Part shown: in pieces, positions 22,392 to 31,718 of the stretch
Layout of the letters: each line of letters begins with the position of its first letter
How positions within the stretch are numbered: the first letter of the stretch is position 1
Assembly (NCBI RefSeq): GCF_964204645.1
Contig: NC_134029.1
Location: 14,560,850 to 14,624,849 of the forward strand
DNA from: Tubulanus polymorphus
Taxonomy: Eukaryota; Nemertea; Palaeonemertea; Tubulaniformes; Tubulanidae
Direction of reading: 5' to 3'
Length of the DNA stretch: 64,000 nucleotides
The notes under the pieces: generated by a model
Seen by the model: the letters and a program-made list of their open reading frames with translations, nothing else
What the model was told of the DNA's origin: nothing
Database searches by the model: none
Translations under genes and position numbers: made by a program

Positions 22392-22411
22392 TTATTTAGT
22401 AAAATAATTAC
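22389..22411 (-). promoter_or_regulatory. Shared Maverick promoter motif before the membrane-protein gene
   Basis: GTAATTATTTT begins 20 bases before the ATG in ATAAATG; the T-run has one A. Five bases separate it from the previous stop. Confidence 0.6.
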
Positions 22412-22415
22412 GCAT

Positions 22416-22637
22416 TTATATGGGAGGAATATATTTTTGTTTTTCCAAATAATCAATAGTTAAATTAGATAAAGTAACTGCTAATGTTAATTTTAAGATA
22501 TCATTTATATCAAATCTATCAACATTAACACTTCCCATTTTGAATACTTTTTTTAATACCATTGAATAACCAACAGTTCCAACTGATAGTAATGCGCCAT
22601 TATATAATCCAGTTATTATCCACTTATTATCACTCAT
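22416..22637 (-). CDS. 73-residue hydrophobic Maverick protein
   Basis: Intact ORF under the shared promoter motif (22638-22657). Two hydrophobic stretches, residues about 5-27 (ITGLYNGALLSVGTVGYSMV) and 46-62, suggest a two-pass membrane protein. It ends 5 bp before the promoter motif of the next gene, so the genes are tightly packed. No family is recognised beyond similarity in style to small Maverick membrane proteins. Confidence 0.6.
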   Translation of the reverse strand: MSDNKWIITGLYNGALLSVGTVGYSMVLKKVFKMGSVNVDRFDINDILKLTLAVTLSNLTIDYLEKQKYIPPI

Positions 22638-22657
22638 TTATTAATCAAAAAAATAAC
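22635..22657 (-). promoter_or_regulatory. Shared Maverick promoter motif before the 73-residue gene
   Basis: GTTATTTTTTT begins 20 bases before the ATG in ATAAATG. It lies within the last codons of the preceding gene, so its conservation is not explained by spacer sequence alone. Confidence 0.65.
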
Positions 22658-22994
22658 TATCTTCAAAATATTTAGTTATCTTAGTGATGATTAATTCAAC
22701 ATTAATTTCATTATTAGTTTCATTTGTATACATTTCAATTATTATTTTTTTAATATCATCGATGATAAAATCTTCATCTAATTCATAAAATCTTAAAGAT
22801 TCTCTAATTAAATTAGTAATCTTTTCTACATTTAAAGTTTCTTTATCTATTGTTTTTTCATACTTAAATGTTGTTTCATTAGAAAATGCAATATTTTTGA
22901 TTTGTGTAATTACATCATTAATGTTAAATTTCATTTCTTTCTCACGTTTAAAATCAAACCCAAAACATATACTCGGTCCAACAGTTATATTCAT
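22641..22994 (-). CDS. 117-residue Maverick protein of unknown function
   Basis: Intact ORF starting at ATG 22994 with the shared promoter motif just upstream. The protein is acidic and rich in Ile, Asn, Glu and Lys. A short non-charged start (MNITVGPSICFGFDF) is followed by a mostly helical region with no cysteines beyond the first and no catalytic motif. Its 3-prime end contains the promoter motif of the next gene (22638-22657), leaving three bases between stop and next ATG. No function assigned. Confidence 0.55.
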   Translation of the reverse strand: MNITVGPSICFGFDFKREKEMKFNINDVITQIKNIAFSNETTFKYEKTIDKETLNVEKITNLIRESLRFYELDEDFIIDDIKKIIIEMYTNETNNEINVELIITKITKYFEDSYFFD

Positions 22995-23014
22995 TTATAT
23001 AATGAAAAAATTAC
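22992..23014 (-). promoter_or_regulatory. Shared Maverick promoter motif before the 117-residue gene
   Basis: GTAATTTTTT begins 20 bases before the ATG in ATAAATG. It overlaps the stop codon of the penton-like gene. Confidence 0.65.
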
Positions 23015-23803
23015 TCTTTACATCTTATAACTAATTCATAAATTACAGGAAAGTTATTCAAATCAATTAAATATCCATTATGATTTCTTATTCCTAATTT
23101 AAAATTATTGAAATGTGGAATACAAGGTTTTAAAATCACATTCAGCTAAATTATAATTTATTTGCGTTCCAAATTGTTTAACGTTCTTCAATGGTAAAAT
23201 ATTTAATATACTAGAATTACATGTTGTATCTTTAGTTGCTTCAAATGTTTTTGTAGGATCGATTAAATTGCAATAAATATAAAAGTGTGTAAAAGGTATT
23301 ATATTTGAATTACCGTATGTGTTTCCAACAATAAGTTTATTTGGAAGAATTCCTAACAGTTTAGCAAAAGGTTTTTTTACCGCGTAAGCATGTTTGTTTG
23401 AATGAAAATGATTATGATTACCAATATTTTCATCAACAAACTTTATCTTAATTTTATTAGAGCTCTCACTTTTTATAAATTTAATATTAAATCTAGAATC
23501 ACTACCTAACACAATCCGAGCTTTTCTATTAATTTCTTGCTCTAATGTTTCTAAATTATATAATCCTGGTGTTAGATAAAGTTTAATCCATTTATCACTA
23601 ATTTTATCAAAAATAAAAAGGATTCTATGTTCATCAGTTTTATCTGATATATTGTAAAATGAGTTACATAAACTTATATTTACTAATTTTAAATCAACAC
23701 AATTGTTAAATTCTCTATCTAATTGAACTAGTAAATTATGTGATTTATAATTTGTAAGTTTTCTAGAATCAACAAATATTCTGTATTCTTTTAATTCACC
23801 CAT
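23011..23803 (-). pseudogene. Penton-like minor capsid protein, one frameshift
   Basis: The ORF at 23803-23105 begins MGELKEYRIFVDSRKL and has the beta-rich layout of Maverick minor capsid (penton) proteins: alternating hydrophobic strands such as VDLKLVNISLCNSFYNI, WIKLYLTPGLYNLETLEQEI and KIKIKFVD. After about residue 220 the frame shifts near 23140. The other frame then gives the usual family C-terminus, with FKLGIRNHNGYLIDLNNF and VIYELVI, and ends at TAA 23013-23011. In virions this single jelly-roll protein would sit at the five-fold vertices. The stop codon overlaps the promoter motif of the next gene. The family call rests on fold-like pattern and the C-terminal signature, not on a search. 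Confidence 0.6.
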
Positions 23804-23826
23804 TATTTATAACACAAAAAAATTAC
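23801..23826 (-). promoter_or_regulatory. Shared Maverick promoter motif before penton-like gene
   Basis: GTAATTTTTTT begins 23 bases before the ATG; ATAAAT precedes the start. It lies back to back with the motif of the VLTF3-like gene, giving a divergent promoter of under 60 bp. Confidence 0.65.
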
Positions 23827-23841
23827 CTCTCATCACCACTA

Positions 23842-23864
23842 GTAATTTTTTTCCTTAATAAATG
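23842..23864 (+). promoter_or_regulatory. Shared Maverick promoter motif before VLTF3-like gene
   Basis: GTAATTTTTTT begins 20 bases before the ATG, which sits in ATAAATG. The upstream word tcatcaccac is also found, on the gene strand, before the PolB copy (atcaccac). Confidence 0.7.
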
Positions 23865-25187
23865 GATGAGAAGATAGGATGTGAAATTTGTGGTGAACTT
23901 CTAAGAAAAAGTAATATGGCTCGACATATGAAAAAACATGATGAAAATTATAAACCCCCTAAACTAAACTGCCCAAAATGTAATAAATTATTCACAAGAA
24001 ATTATGTTAAAAAACATTCAGAGAAGTGTAAAATTAATGGCGCAACGGCTAATGTTGATAGTAACGAAAGTAATAGTAATTCTGTTGAAGTTGAACCTGA
24101 AATTATTTGGAAAAGACCTTTCTTATTCTATGATAAGGATAATATAAAAGATCATTTCTGTGAGCCTTGTCGAATAAAATATAGCCCTGAAAATATAGAA
24201 GATTGGGAGAATCATCAATTTCGTAAAGCACATATAGATAAAATTTCTAATAAATTTGAAACTGAATTCAATTAAAGAAAAAATAGTTTATTAGAAAAAA
24301 TAAGATATGAGAAAACGTTACCAGATTATAAAGAAACAGTTGAAAAGTTAGAAAAACAATATAATGAATTAACAAGAAAAACATATTATTGTAAATATTG
24401 TAAATTGATTATTACAACAAGTAATTCAAATCTACATAATAGAACAATAAAACATAAAGAAAACGTAAGAAAATACCAAGAGCTTAATGAAGATCTATTA
24501 CCAAGAAATTATAAACAAAAATGCCCACAATGTAATTACGCGACCTTAAGACAAGAAGGTACTGTGTTATTTTGTGTTGATTGTGGATGGCAAAAGAATT
24601 TATGGGGTGAAGAAAAAACTAGAAATTTTCTCATAGATCCAAAATTAAATTATCTAGATGAAATTTTTGAAATATTTTCTATAGAAGATCATACACCAGA
24701 ATATATGCAATGGCTTGAAAAAATGAAAATAATAGAAAATAAAAATGGTGAAATAACTAAAAAAGATATTATAAAAACAATTATTCCGTCAACATTTAAC
24801 ACAAAACAAAAGAAAATGTATTTATATTTATTATTCAACGATTATTATGAAAAACCTAAATTAACAGAAGAAGATATGGAAAATATAGAAAAAATATTTA
24901 AACAAATATTAATGTATCATTTGAAAAATAGAATAACAGATTCAATAAATTATGAATTCTTTTTAAATAAGATTGTAAATTATTTAAACATCGATATTAT
25001 GATTCCATTTGATGAATTAACGAACAAAAAGAAACAAAGAGAGCGAGATGAAATGTGGAATAATATAGAACTTTATTTAAATGAGAAAAATGAAATGGAA
25101 GAACCTAAACAAATTAAACAAGAACAATTAAATGAAAAAGAAGAAACCAATAGTGATTTAGAGTTTGATGATATTGATCCATTTTAA
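23862..25187 (+). pseudogene. VLTF3-like late transcription factor with zinc fingers, one nonsense codon
   Basis: Two ORFs (23862-24275 and 24405-25187) lie in the same frame, and only one stop codon, TAA at 24273-24275, separates the regions. The next 130 bp stay open and encode a coiled-coil-like stretch and a CKYC...H...H finger. The N-terminal part has two C2H2-type fingers (CEICGELLRKSNMARHMKKH; CPKCNKLF...) and a CEPC finger. The central part has a zinc ribbon, CPQCNYATLRQEGTVLFCVDC. The last 150 residues match the pattern of poxvirus/NCLDV VLTF3: helices followed by NYEFFLNKIVNYL, IPFDELTNKKK and RDEMWNNIELYL. The usual role is activation of late viral genes. It is the only plus-strand gene of the element, overlaps the polymerase end by four bases, and shares the common promoter motif. 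Fold assignment is by eye. Confidence 0.62.
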
Positions 25188-25639
25188 TAACCATAAGGTA
25201 ATGTTTTTATACCATCATCTGAAATATGTCTTTTATCATCAAATGGATTTAAACTAGTTTTTTCAACTTCATTAATGTACATCTCGTGATCTTCTGATCT
25301 TAAACAATTCATTTTATGTTTCATTACAATTGAGTTATATAAACACTTTATATAATCTTGGAATTCTATATGTTTATCAACCACATGTTTTGTTATTCCT
25401 TTTAACTTTTTAGCTTCATGATCTTTTGTTCTGTAACTATACATTTTACTTCTTATCCCAACAAATTCAATCATTTCATCACCCCCTAATTCATGTTTAA
25501 ACTTACCAGGAATCTTTTTATTATCATTGCTAAATAGTTCATGATCTTTGGGATAATTGCTAAAATCAAAATGATGTTTTAATGTTTTTAAGTCTTTTGT
25601 TATGTCATTTGTCTTGATTTTTAGTATGTAGGCGTCAGT

Positions 25640-26704
25640 ATTGACTGCTATTGATGGAAATCCACAGTTAAATGTACCATCTTCAGTTGATTAATCATAA
25701 ACATAATCTGTTGGGTTATATATTTCAAATAAATCCTTAACTTCTTCTGTTAACTCATTTTCTACATGGCTTAAATTAAAGCAATTTGGTTTAGATTTAA
25801 TCAATCCAATATTCATATTAAAACCTAATGAATTGCATAACATATTCAATCCTGATATAGCAACTTTTCCTTTTTGAGCTAAAGATATTGTTTTGCGGTT
25901 TTTGAAACTTTTAGTACCATCTGCTGCGTAGAATCCAATGAAGAACCATTTTCTTAATTTATTTTTTGCATTTAATACATAATCTGGAACAATCTTTTCT
26001 TTAGTTGAAGTATTACTTTTCACTATTGCATGAATATAGAATTCGTCATTATATTTTATAGCAAAATCTTTAGGATTATTCACATGTATTCTATAACATT
26101 GCGATGATTTCATAACATCTATGATTTTGAATGTTTTATGTGAATAAACTTCTTCACAGAATTTCTTTATTCTTTCTAATAATTTCAAATCTTGATTGCA
26201 TAAAAACCAGCAATATTGAGTGCGATTAACATAATTATACACACCTGCTGAACCATCTCCCATGAAAAATCCTTTGATAAAATATTATTTTTCTTCTAAT
26301 GTTTCGGGTTCTATGTTATAAATATTATCAATTATTTAATCAGATGACATATGATTCATTCTTTGGAAAAATCTTTTATGTAATAATTCATCTCCAATTT
26401 TTATATCAGTTGGTTTTATTTCATCGCCATTTCGTTTAATTAAACTATGATCTTCTGTAACATCTACAAACCCTAATTTAGTTCTAACTCTATAGATTTT
26501 CTTATTTGTTTTATGCCTAATAATATTCTTTAATTTTTTCCATCCATTTCTTGTCCAAACATCCATTAATCCATTTATTTGTATTAATTCTTTTTCACCA
26601 TATGAAATATAACATTCATTTTGTTTTGGAATTATTTCTGAAATTCTTCTTATCAATATTTTATCATTACATTTTAATAATATTGGGGTGTCAGCTGTTA
26701 CAGA
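25640..26704 (-). other. Full-length intein with LAGLIDADG endonuclease in PolB motif C
   Basis: The polymerase frame runs YFD, then Ser1 of an intein (SVTADTPILLK, block A, 26704). Block B is FVDVTEDHSLI (about 26460) and block C with the first LAGLIDADG-type motif is KGFFMGDGSAG (about 26260). Block E with the second is FFIGFYAADGTKS (about 25935). Blocks F and G are YVYD, then STEDGTFNCG, ending SIAVN (25640). The next codon is the +1 Thr of TDAY, which completes a D-T-D motif. Length is 355 codons in one frame, with three TAA codons: 26336-26338, one about 45 bp further on, and 25691-25693. The site is the PolB motif C (pol-c) position used by archaeal and giant-virus inteins. The start residue, terminal Asn and +1 Thr needed for splicing are all present. 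Confidence 0.88.
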
Positions 26705-27725
26705 ATCAAAATATAATATTTCAATATGCTTTTCCCCAAAAAGTGGTTGTAAAACATTATAATAAAAATCATATATTAATAATTTTGATACTTCTAAAAC
26801 AGTTGAACCAATGAATATAGGTTTATTAAATTTCATTGACGTTCTTTTTAATTTAACTGCTGTTAAATAATCTTCAAATCTTTTATTTCCTAAATGTCTA
26901 GGACTTGATTGTAAATGTCTTAATCGTTCAGAATTATTTACTAATTCAATATCATTTCTATTTCTAATATTTTCACATGTTTTACCATAAAAACTATTAT
27001 TCATTGATTTGAAGAAATCTTTTTCAAAATCTGTTTTTGATATGGATCTCTGTTGAGTATTAAAATCTATATATTTTTCTAACCACTTCGATTGATTAAA
27101 TTCAATATATCTATGTACTTTCTTTAATTTCATTCCTTGTTTTAGATAAAATTTCAACATTCTATAATGAACGATATAATTGTATTTATTATTTTGAGTA
27201 AGTATTAATTTTTCTGTAAAAACATGATCTTTCGGTTTTATTTTCTTCTGGTATTCACTTAAATAACTATCATCTACAGTTAAATGTTCTGGGCAATAAG
27301 GTAAGTTTCTTGTTTTAAACTTTATATTTTCAGGATATTCTAAATCAACTACAAAGAAATAACCAATAGGTGCTTCATCTTCTAAACTCATAATTGCGCT
27401 TTCCCAATTAGTTTTATCATCATTTTCAACTTCTGTTAATATCAAATTTTTATATGGTTGAGGTTGCATCATTGCCCAACCATATAAATTATTGGCGTCA
27501 ATATATAATAATTTATATTCGTCATTTGCTTTAAAATACCCCATAATACCCCATATCTCCCATAACACCACTAATTCCACCTCTAATTGATTTTTCAAAT
27601 AATAAAACCATATCTGGTTCTTTTAATAAACCTAATTCTACATTTGTATATTTTAAACCACATTGCCAGGTTAAACCAGGACTAGAGTAGCAATAACAAG
27701 GATCAACATTAAAACTCTTTCCATG

Positions 27726-28333
27726 CTAACTGTGACCGGACGACACAGTCTCCAGAACGCTTTGTTTTTGCGCGGTGTGGCGCCACGTCACAGGTGTTTG
27801 ACCTACTTATCCCCTTACTGCCTAAATGGCAATGTATAAAGCTTATACGGCTTGTATGTATGCCTGGTAGTCCTGGCAACCCCAGGGACTTGTTTTTGTT
27901 CGAGTTCGCTGGCGGGTGTATGAATAAAATCTATGTAGGTCACGAAAATCAATAACGGTGAATCGATGTCAAGTTGTGTAAACAAAGTAGGGCAAAATTG
28001 AAAGCTTTATAAATAGACACAGCGGCTGGTATACGGTGTCTATACATGACGCAGTGGATATAATGAAGATATATAGAGAGAATATGAAGCTGCAGTTAGG
28101 GGTAGGGGTACCCGAATGACCCGAAAGTAGGTCGAATTTTTTTTTTGGACATTTTGGGGGCCCCTAACGACCCCAGAATAGCTAGATCATCAGAAACAAG
28201 CTGAATCATCATATTTTAGTGTAGGGAAGCGTATTAGACCGTCTAGAAGTTTGAGAACCCAATATTTTTTGAAAAAATTTTTTTTTCAAAATAAAGTTAG
28301 CAAAATCTCAGGATCTGGTTTTTAGAGAAGTCG
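27726..28333. mobile_element. 608-bp insertion in the polymerase gene with CATG duplication
   Basis: CATG flanks the segment on both sides (27722-27725 and 28334-28337). Removing one CATG and the insert brings the polymerase translation back together around Exo III and the following SFNVDPCYCYSSPGLTW part. The insert is GC-richer than the Maverick, has no ORF, and ends in T-rich and A-rich tracts (aaaaaatttttttt near 28270). No long terminal inverted repeat is visible; the class is unknown. Confidence 0.7.
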
Positions 28334-30378
28334 CATGATTCAAATTAACTTCTCTAAATTTTTCAAATATGTCAGCCAATATCATAACATCTGATTTTAA
28401 ATATAAATCAACTATTTCACCATGATTTTTCATCTTAAAATGGTTCCAAATATTTAATGTTCTATTATACACTTCGTCTTTCACATACTCCTCTTTTAAT
28501 TGATCATAAAATTGATCTTTTAATAATTCTGTTACATTAAAATCATTGTGTGTTTTATAAAATGAATAAGGAATTGCGCCTTTATATCTCAATAATTTAA
28601 AATCTTGGTCATTTGGATAATAATATCGAGTTATTATAAAATCATTATCAACTAAACTTTTTGATAAATTATCTAATGAACTTGCTAGAAATCTATAAGA
28701 ATCTAAAAATCTAATGCAACCAAATTGAAATGAAATATAATTTTCAGATGTTTTAGCTAATAGTTTAAAATCATATTTTCTTACATTTACACCATTCATA
28801 GCATTATATTCTTCTATTTCTTGATTAATTGAACCCAATTTTCCTGATAATTGTTTATAAATAGATGGGTATCATAGCCTGTTAAATTATGAAATAATAT
28901 TGGTACGAAATTAACTTTCTTAGCTTGTAAATTGCAATCTTCATGAGCAGCTCCACGATATTTTGAATTTAAATGATCATGATCTCTTACTTTTTTATCA
29001 AATGAATAAAAACGTTTTTCACAATAACAACAATGAGTTGCATAATTAAAATGAATTTCATCTTCTTTTGTCATAACTATTCTTTTATTTTTGTTTAATA
29101 ATTTTGCAAAATCACTTTCTAATTCAATCATGTTGTTACAAAAATCATTAACTACATCTTCACCTCTAAAAGAAATATATTGACTTTCATATAATTCAGG
29201 ATAATTTGATTTTATATAAATTCCATAAGCAGCAGCTCTTTGATGAACTTTTTAAATTGTATTTATAATCGGTGGGTCTTGTATTGTGTCTTCATTTAAT
29301 TCATTTCCTTTATCCATTGATTTTAATAATTGCTTTTTGTTATATATTTCTTTTCTATCTTGATCAGTTAATTCTTTATTCAACGATTCAAAATCCCCAT
29401 AAATTACAAATGGAACAATATTCTTAAATTTATGATTAGTAAATTTCAATTTATAATCTTTTTCTGTTGGCATTATTAATTTACAAAAATCTTTATTATC
29501 ACATAATTCTTCATGTTTTAATAATGTATTCTCAGTCATAAATTTAGATAAACATTTTCACTTTTATTACTTTTTGATGTTTTATTTCTTTTTGTATTAT
29601 AAACATTTAAATCTAAATATATAATTTCATTCAATGTTAAGCCAGAACCCTCAAAATATCTTTCTTCAATATGACGTTTAAATTCATTGAATATTTTTTC
29701 TAACTTCTCTTTTATTTGTGTTTTTGAAATTATTTCTTCAGAGTGTGTTTGAATATTATAATCCATTTTTTCTTCTGACTTAAAAAAACTTACTTTCCCA
29801 GAGGTACTAATTTTTGGATATTCAACATCTGTTATCAAATCTAGTATTTTTTCTATTATTTCATTAAATGTACTATAATCTTCTATTGTTGTACCTTTAA
29901 AAAATCTAAATATAATGGCTGCAGGACCAATTTTACTATGTAATGTTTCTAAAATTTCAATTGTATCTTTTATTTCTAGTGAATCAATATAATTTCTAAC
30001 ATTTTCCATGTAAGGTTTATTTGAAATGGATTTAGTTTTTGAAGTTGGTTTTTTTACTTGTTGAGGTTTATCATCAAAATAACCTTTTCCAAAAACATTA
30101 TTACTCAAATTTTGATGGTGTTTTTGTGATTCGAGATGTCTTTTATAATTCCTTTTTACTATAAATTCATTACAAACTTCACATTTTATTTCATCCACAT
30201 TCATATCATATAATCGTTCTTTTCTTTCATTTTCTGGAGTTTCAAAATCTATTACATTTTTTATATGATTTGCAGATTTTTCATGTTTAGATTTATTAGA
30301 TTTATCAATGTATTTTTTACAATATGGACAATAATATTGATTTTCATTAACATCAATTTGTTCTGTCTTATTCTCTCC

Positions 30379-30400
30379 CATTTATGAGGAAAAAAATTAC
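30379..30400 (-). promoter_or_regulatory. Shared Maverick promoter motif before PolB
   Basis: GTAATTTTTTT begins 19 bases before the ATG, which sits in ATAAATG. Same layout as the other five genes of the element. Confidence 0.7.
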
Positions 30401-30627
30401 TTGTGGTGATGAGTGGGGATTACTTCCCCTTGTATATAACAAGCACGCTATTAACCGTTCTCACCCAAGCCTCACAGCATCTATTTATCCGAGCACAGTT
30501 GACACGCAATCACTGTAATACAGTAATAGCACACGCGTTAATAACCGTTCTCGGCTTAAAAGCGTCGTCGTGAAGTACAGACGTGTTTTCGGCGCTCTCC
30601 GTGAATACAATACCAGCAAAGTAAACA

Positions 30628-31677
30628 ATGGATCTTCAACAAGCTAGAACCTTCCGATACAACAACATGATGGCAAAAGACTTTAAAAACTTCTTGCTCG
30701 TACCAAAGATTCGAGTACAATACAGCAAATTGGACATAAACCAGATTTGTGAAATTCTACACAACGACCGAACATCGAGTGAATGCATCGAAAAAGTTAT
30801 TGATTTTAACCCGTACAATGTCGGTGTATTCTGTGGTTCATCCGACAAATACGATATTTTGAAGAGACATACAATCAGTCACAGAGGAGCAACAGTAAGA
30901 TTTAGATCAGCGCTTGAAACTCCAACAATTTTAAGAATAGAAGGTGTCCCGACCGACTGCCCACATGATGTAGTTGACAGCATCATAAAACGATATGGAA
31001 ACATTCTGACAGGGTCTTATCACCCAACACTTGGCAAAACAAACTTCCGTAACGGTGAGAAGCGAGTCCTGGAAGTAGTTATTTCCTCGCCGATCCCGAG
31101 GAACATTGCTTTAGAATCAAAACTTTATGGACTTTTACTCATCCGAGTATACTACAACGGTCAGCCAGATCACTGCGCGATTTGCGGAGAATTCAACCAC
31201 ACGTGGGTTGAATGCCAGGTTACGTGTTCGCATCCGACACACACCCCGGATCGCTGCAGACAAATTCATCATCGACAGAATATGGCTTCGCAAGGTATAA
31301 GGAAGACCAATCCAACACCAGCAGAAGCAGCAAGCACTACCAGTAAAGTTCCAGATACCAGGGTTGTGGAAACTGTCGCGGCCAAGACCAACTCGAAACC
31401 CGAGGAAACCAGGAAGAGACCGTCCTCTCCTACTGAGCTGCCGCAGACACCGAAGAAGTCTCAGAGGATCCCTACATCTACCACTGACAATGAGGCTCCG
31501 GTAGCCACGACAAAAAAACCACAGACGCCAAACAAAGACGATGAACCCGCGATGGATGATGGAAGCGTGGCTACGACCGAACCCGCGAAAACGAGTCCAC
31601 CACAAGTGAATCGGACACAGAAGAAAACTCAACCCAAAACCGGGACAGCAAAGCCAAAAAACAAGAGAACGACCTAA
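30628..31677 (+). CDS. LINE ORF1 protein with CCHC zinc knuckle
   Basis: Intact 349-codon ORF. The N-terminal half is a nucleic-acid-binding-type domain (pattern PTILRIEGVPTDCPHDVV, then GSYHPTLGKTNF). A zinc knuckle CAICGEFNHTWVEC and a CSHPTHTPDRC partner follow at about residues 186-213. The C-terminal 130 residues are Pro, Thr, Lys and Ser rich and likely disordered. ORF1 proteins of this type coat the element RNA and chaperone reverse transcription. It is 41 bp from ORF2. The frame is unbroken although ORF2 is damaged, so decay is recent. Confidence 0.8.
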   Translation: MDLQQARTFRYNNMMAKDFKNFLLVPKIRVQYSKLDINQICEILHNDRTSSECIEKVIDFNPYNVGVFCGSSDKYDILKRHTISHRGATVRFRSALETPTILRIEGVPTDCPHDVVDSIIKRYGNILTGSYHPTLGKTNFRNGEKRVLEVVISSPIPRNIALESKLYGLLLIRVYYNGQPDHCAICGEFNHTWVECQVTCSHPTHTPDRCRQIHHRQNMASQGIRKTNPTPAEAASTTSKVPDTRVVETVAAKTNSKPEETRKRPSSPTELPQTPKKSQRIPTSTTDNEAPVATTKKPQTPNKDDEPAMDDGSVATTEPAKTSPPQVNRTQKKTQPKTGTAKPKNKRTT

Positions 31678-31718
31678 GGTGATGTATATTTTCCACTTAT
31701 TATGTAGGTACTGAAAAC

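Larger units (their letters stand above)
25184..30381 (-). pseudogene. Maverick family B DNA polymerase, intein-interrupted and decayed
   Basis: The reading starts at ATG 30381. The N-terminus has two U1-type C2H2 fingers (CPYCKKYIDKSNKSKH; CEVCNEFIVKRNYKRH). The exonuclease domain shows Exo I FVIYGDFES (about 29410), a VRDHDHLNSKYRGAAHEDCN finger, Exo II FHNLTGYDTHLFI (about 28880) and Exo III YLKSDVMILADIF (about 28380). The polymerase domain shows motif A YIDANNLYGWAM (about 27500), motif B KDFFKSMNNSFYGKTCEN (about 27000) and motif C split by the intein (YFD at 26705, TDAY at 25639). Damage: an apparent internal deletion at 29539, a stop at 29252, a frameshift near 28855, a 608-bp insertion at 27726-28333, a frameshift near 27540 and stops within the intein. 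This protein-primed-type enzyme would copy the element. The C-terminus overlaps the convergent VLTF3-like gene. Confidence 0.85.
21774..30410 (-). mobile_element. Truncated Maverick/Polinton with intein-bearing PolB
   Basis: The block is much more AT-rich than its surroundings. It carries, reading leftward from 30381, a family B DNA polymerase gene, a VLTF3-like gene (opposite strand), a penton-like minor capsid gene and three small ORFs. Integrase, packaging ATPase, protease and major capsid genes are absent, so roughly half the element is missing. On the right it is cut by the start of a LINE at about 30411. All genes share an upstream motif at a fixed distance. Stops and frameshifts in most genes show it is inactive. 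Confidence 0.85.

Noticed and set aside
21774-30410. The AT-rich Maverick as viral or symbiont contamination
   Set aside because: It is flanked by host repeats, cut by a host LINE and carries a 608-bp insertion with target duplication and many lesions. These fit an old integrated copy, though a chimeric contig cannot be excluded without reads.
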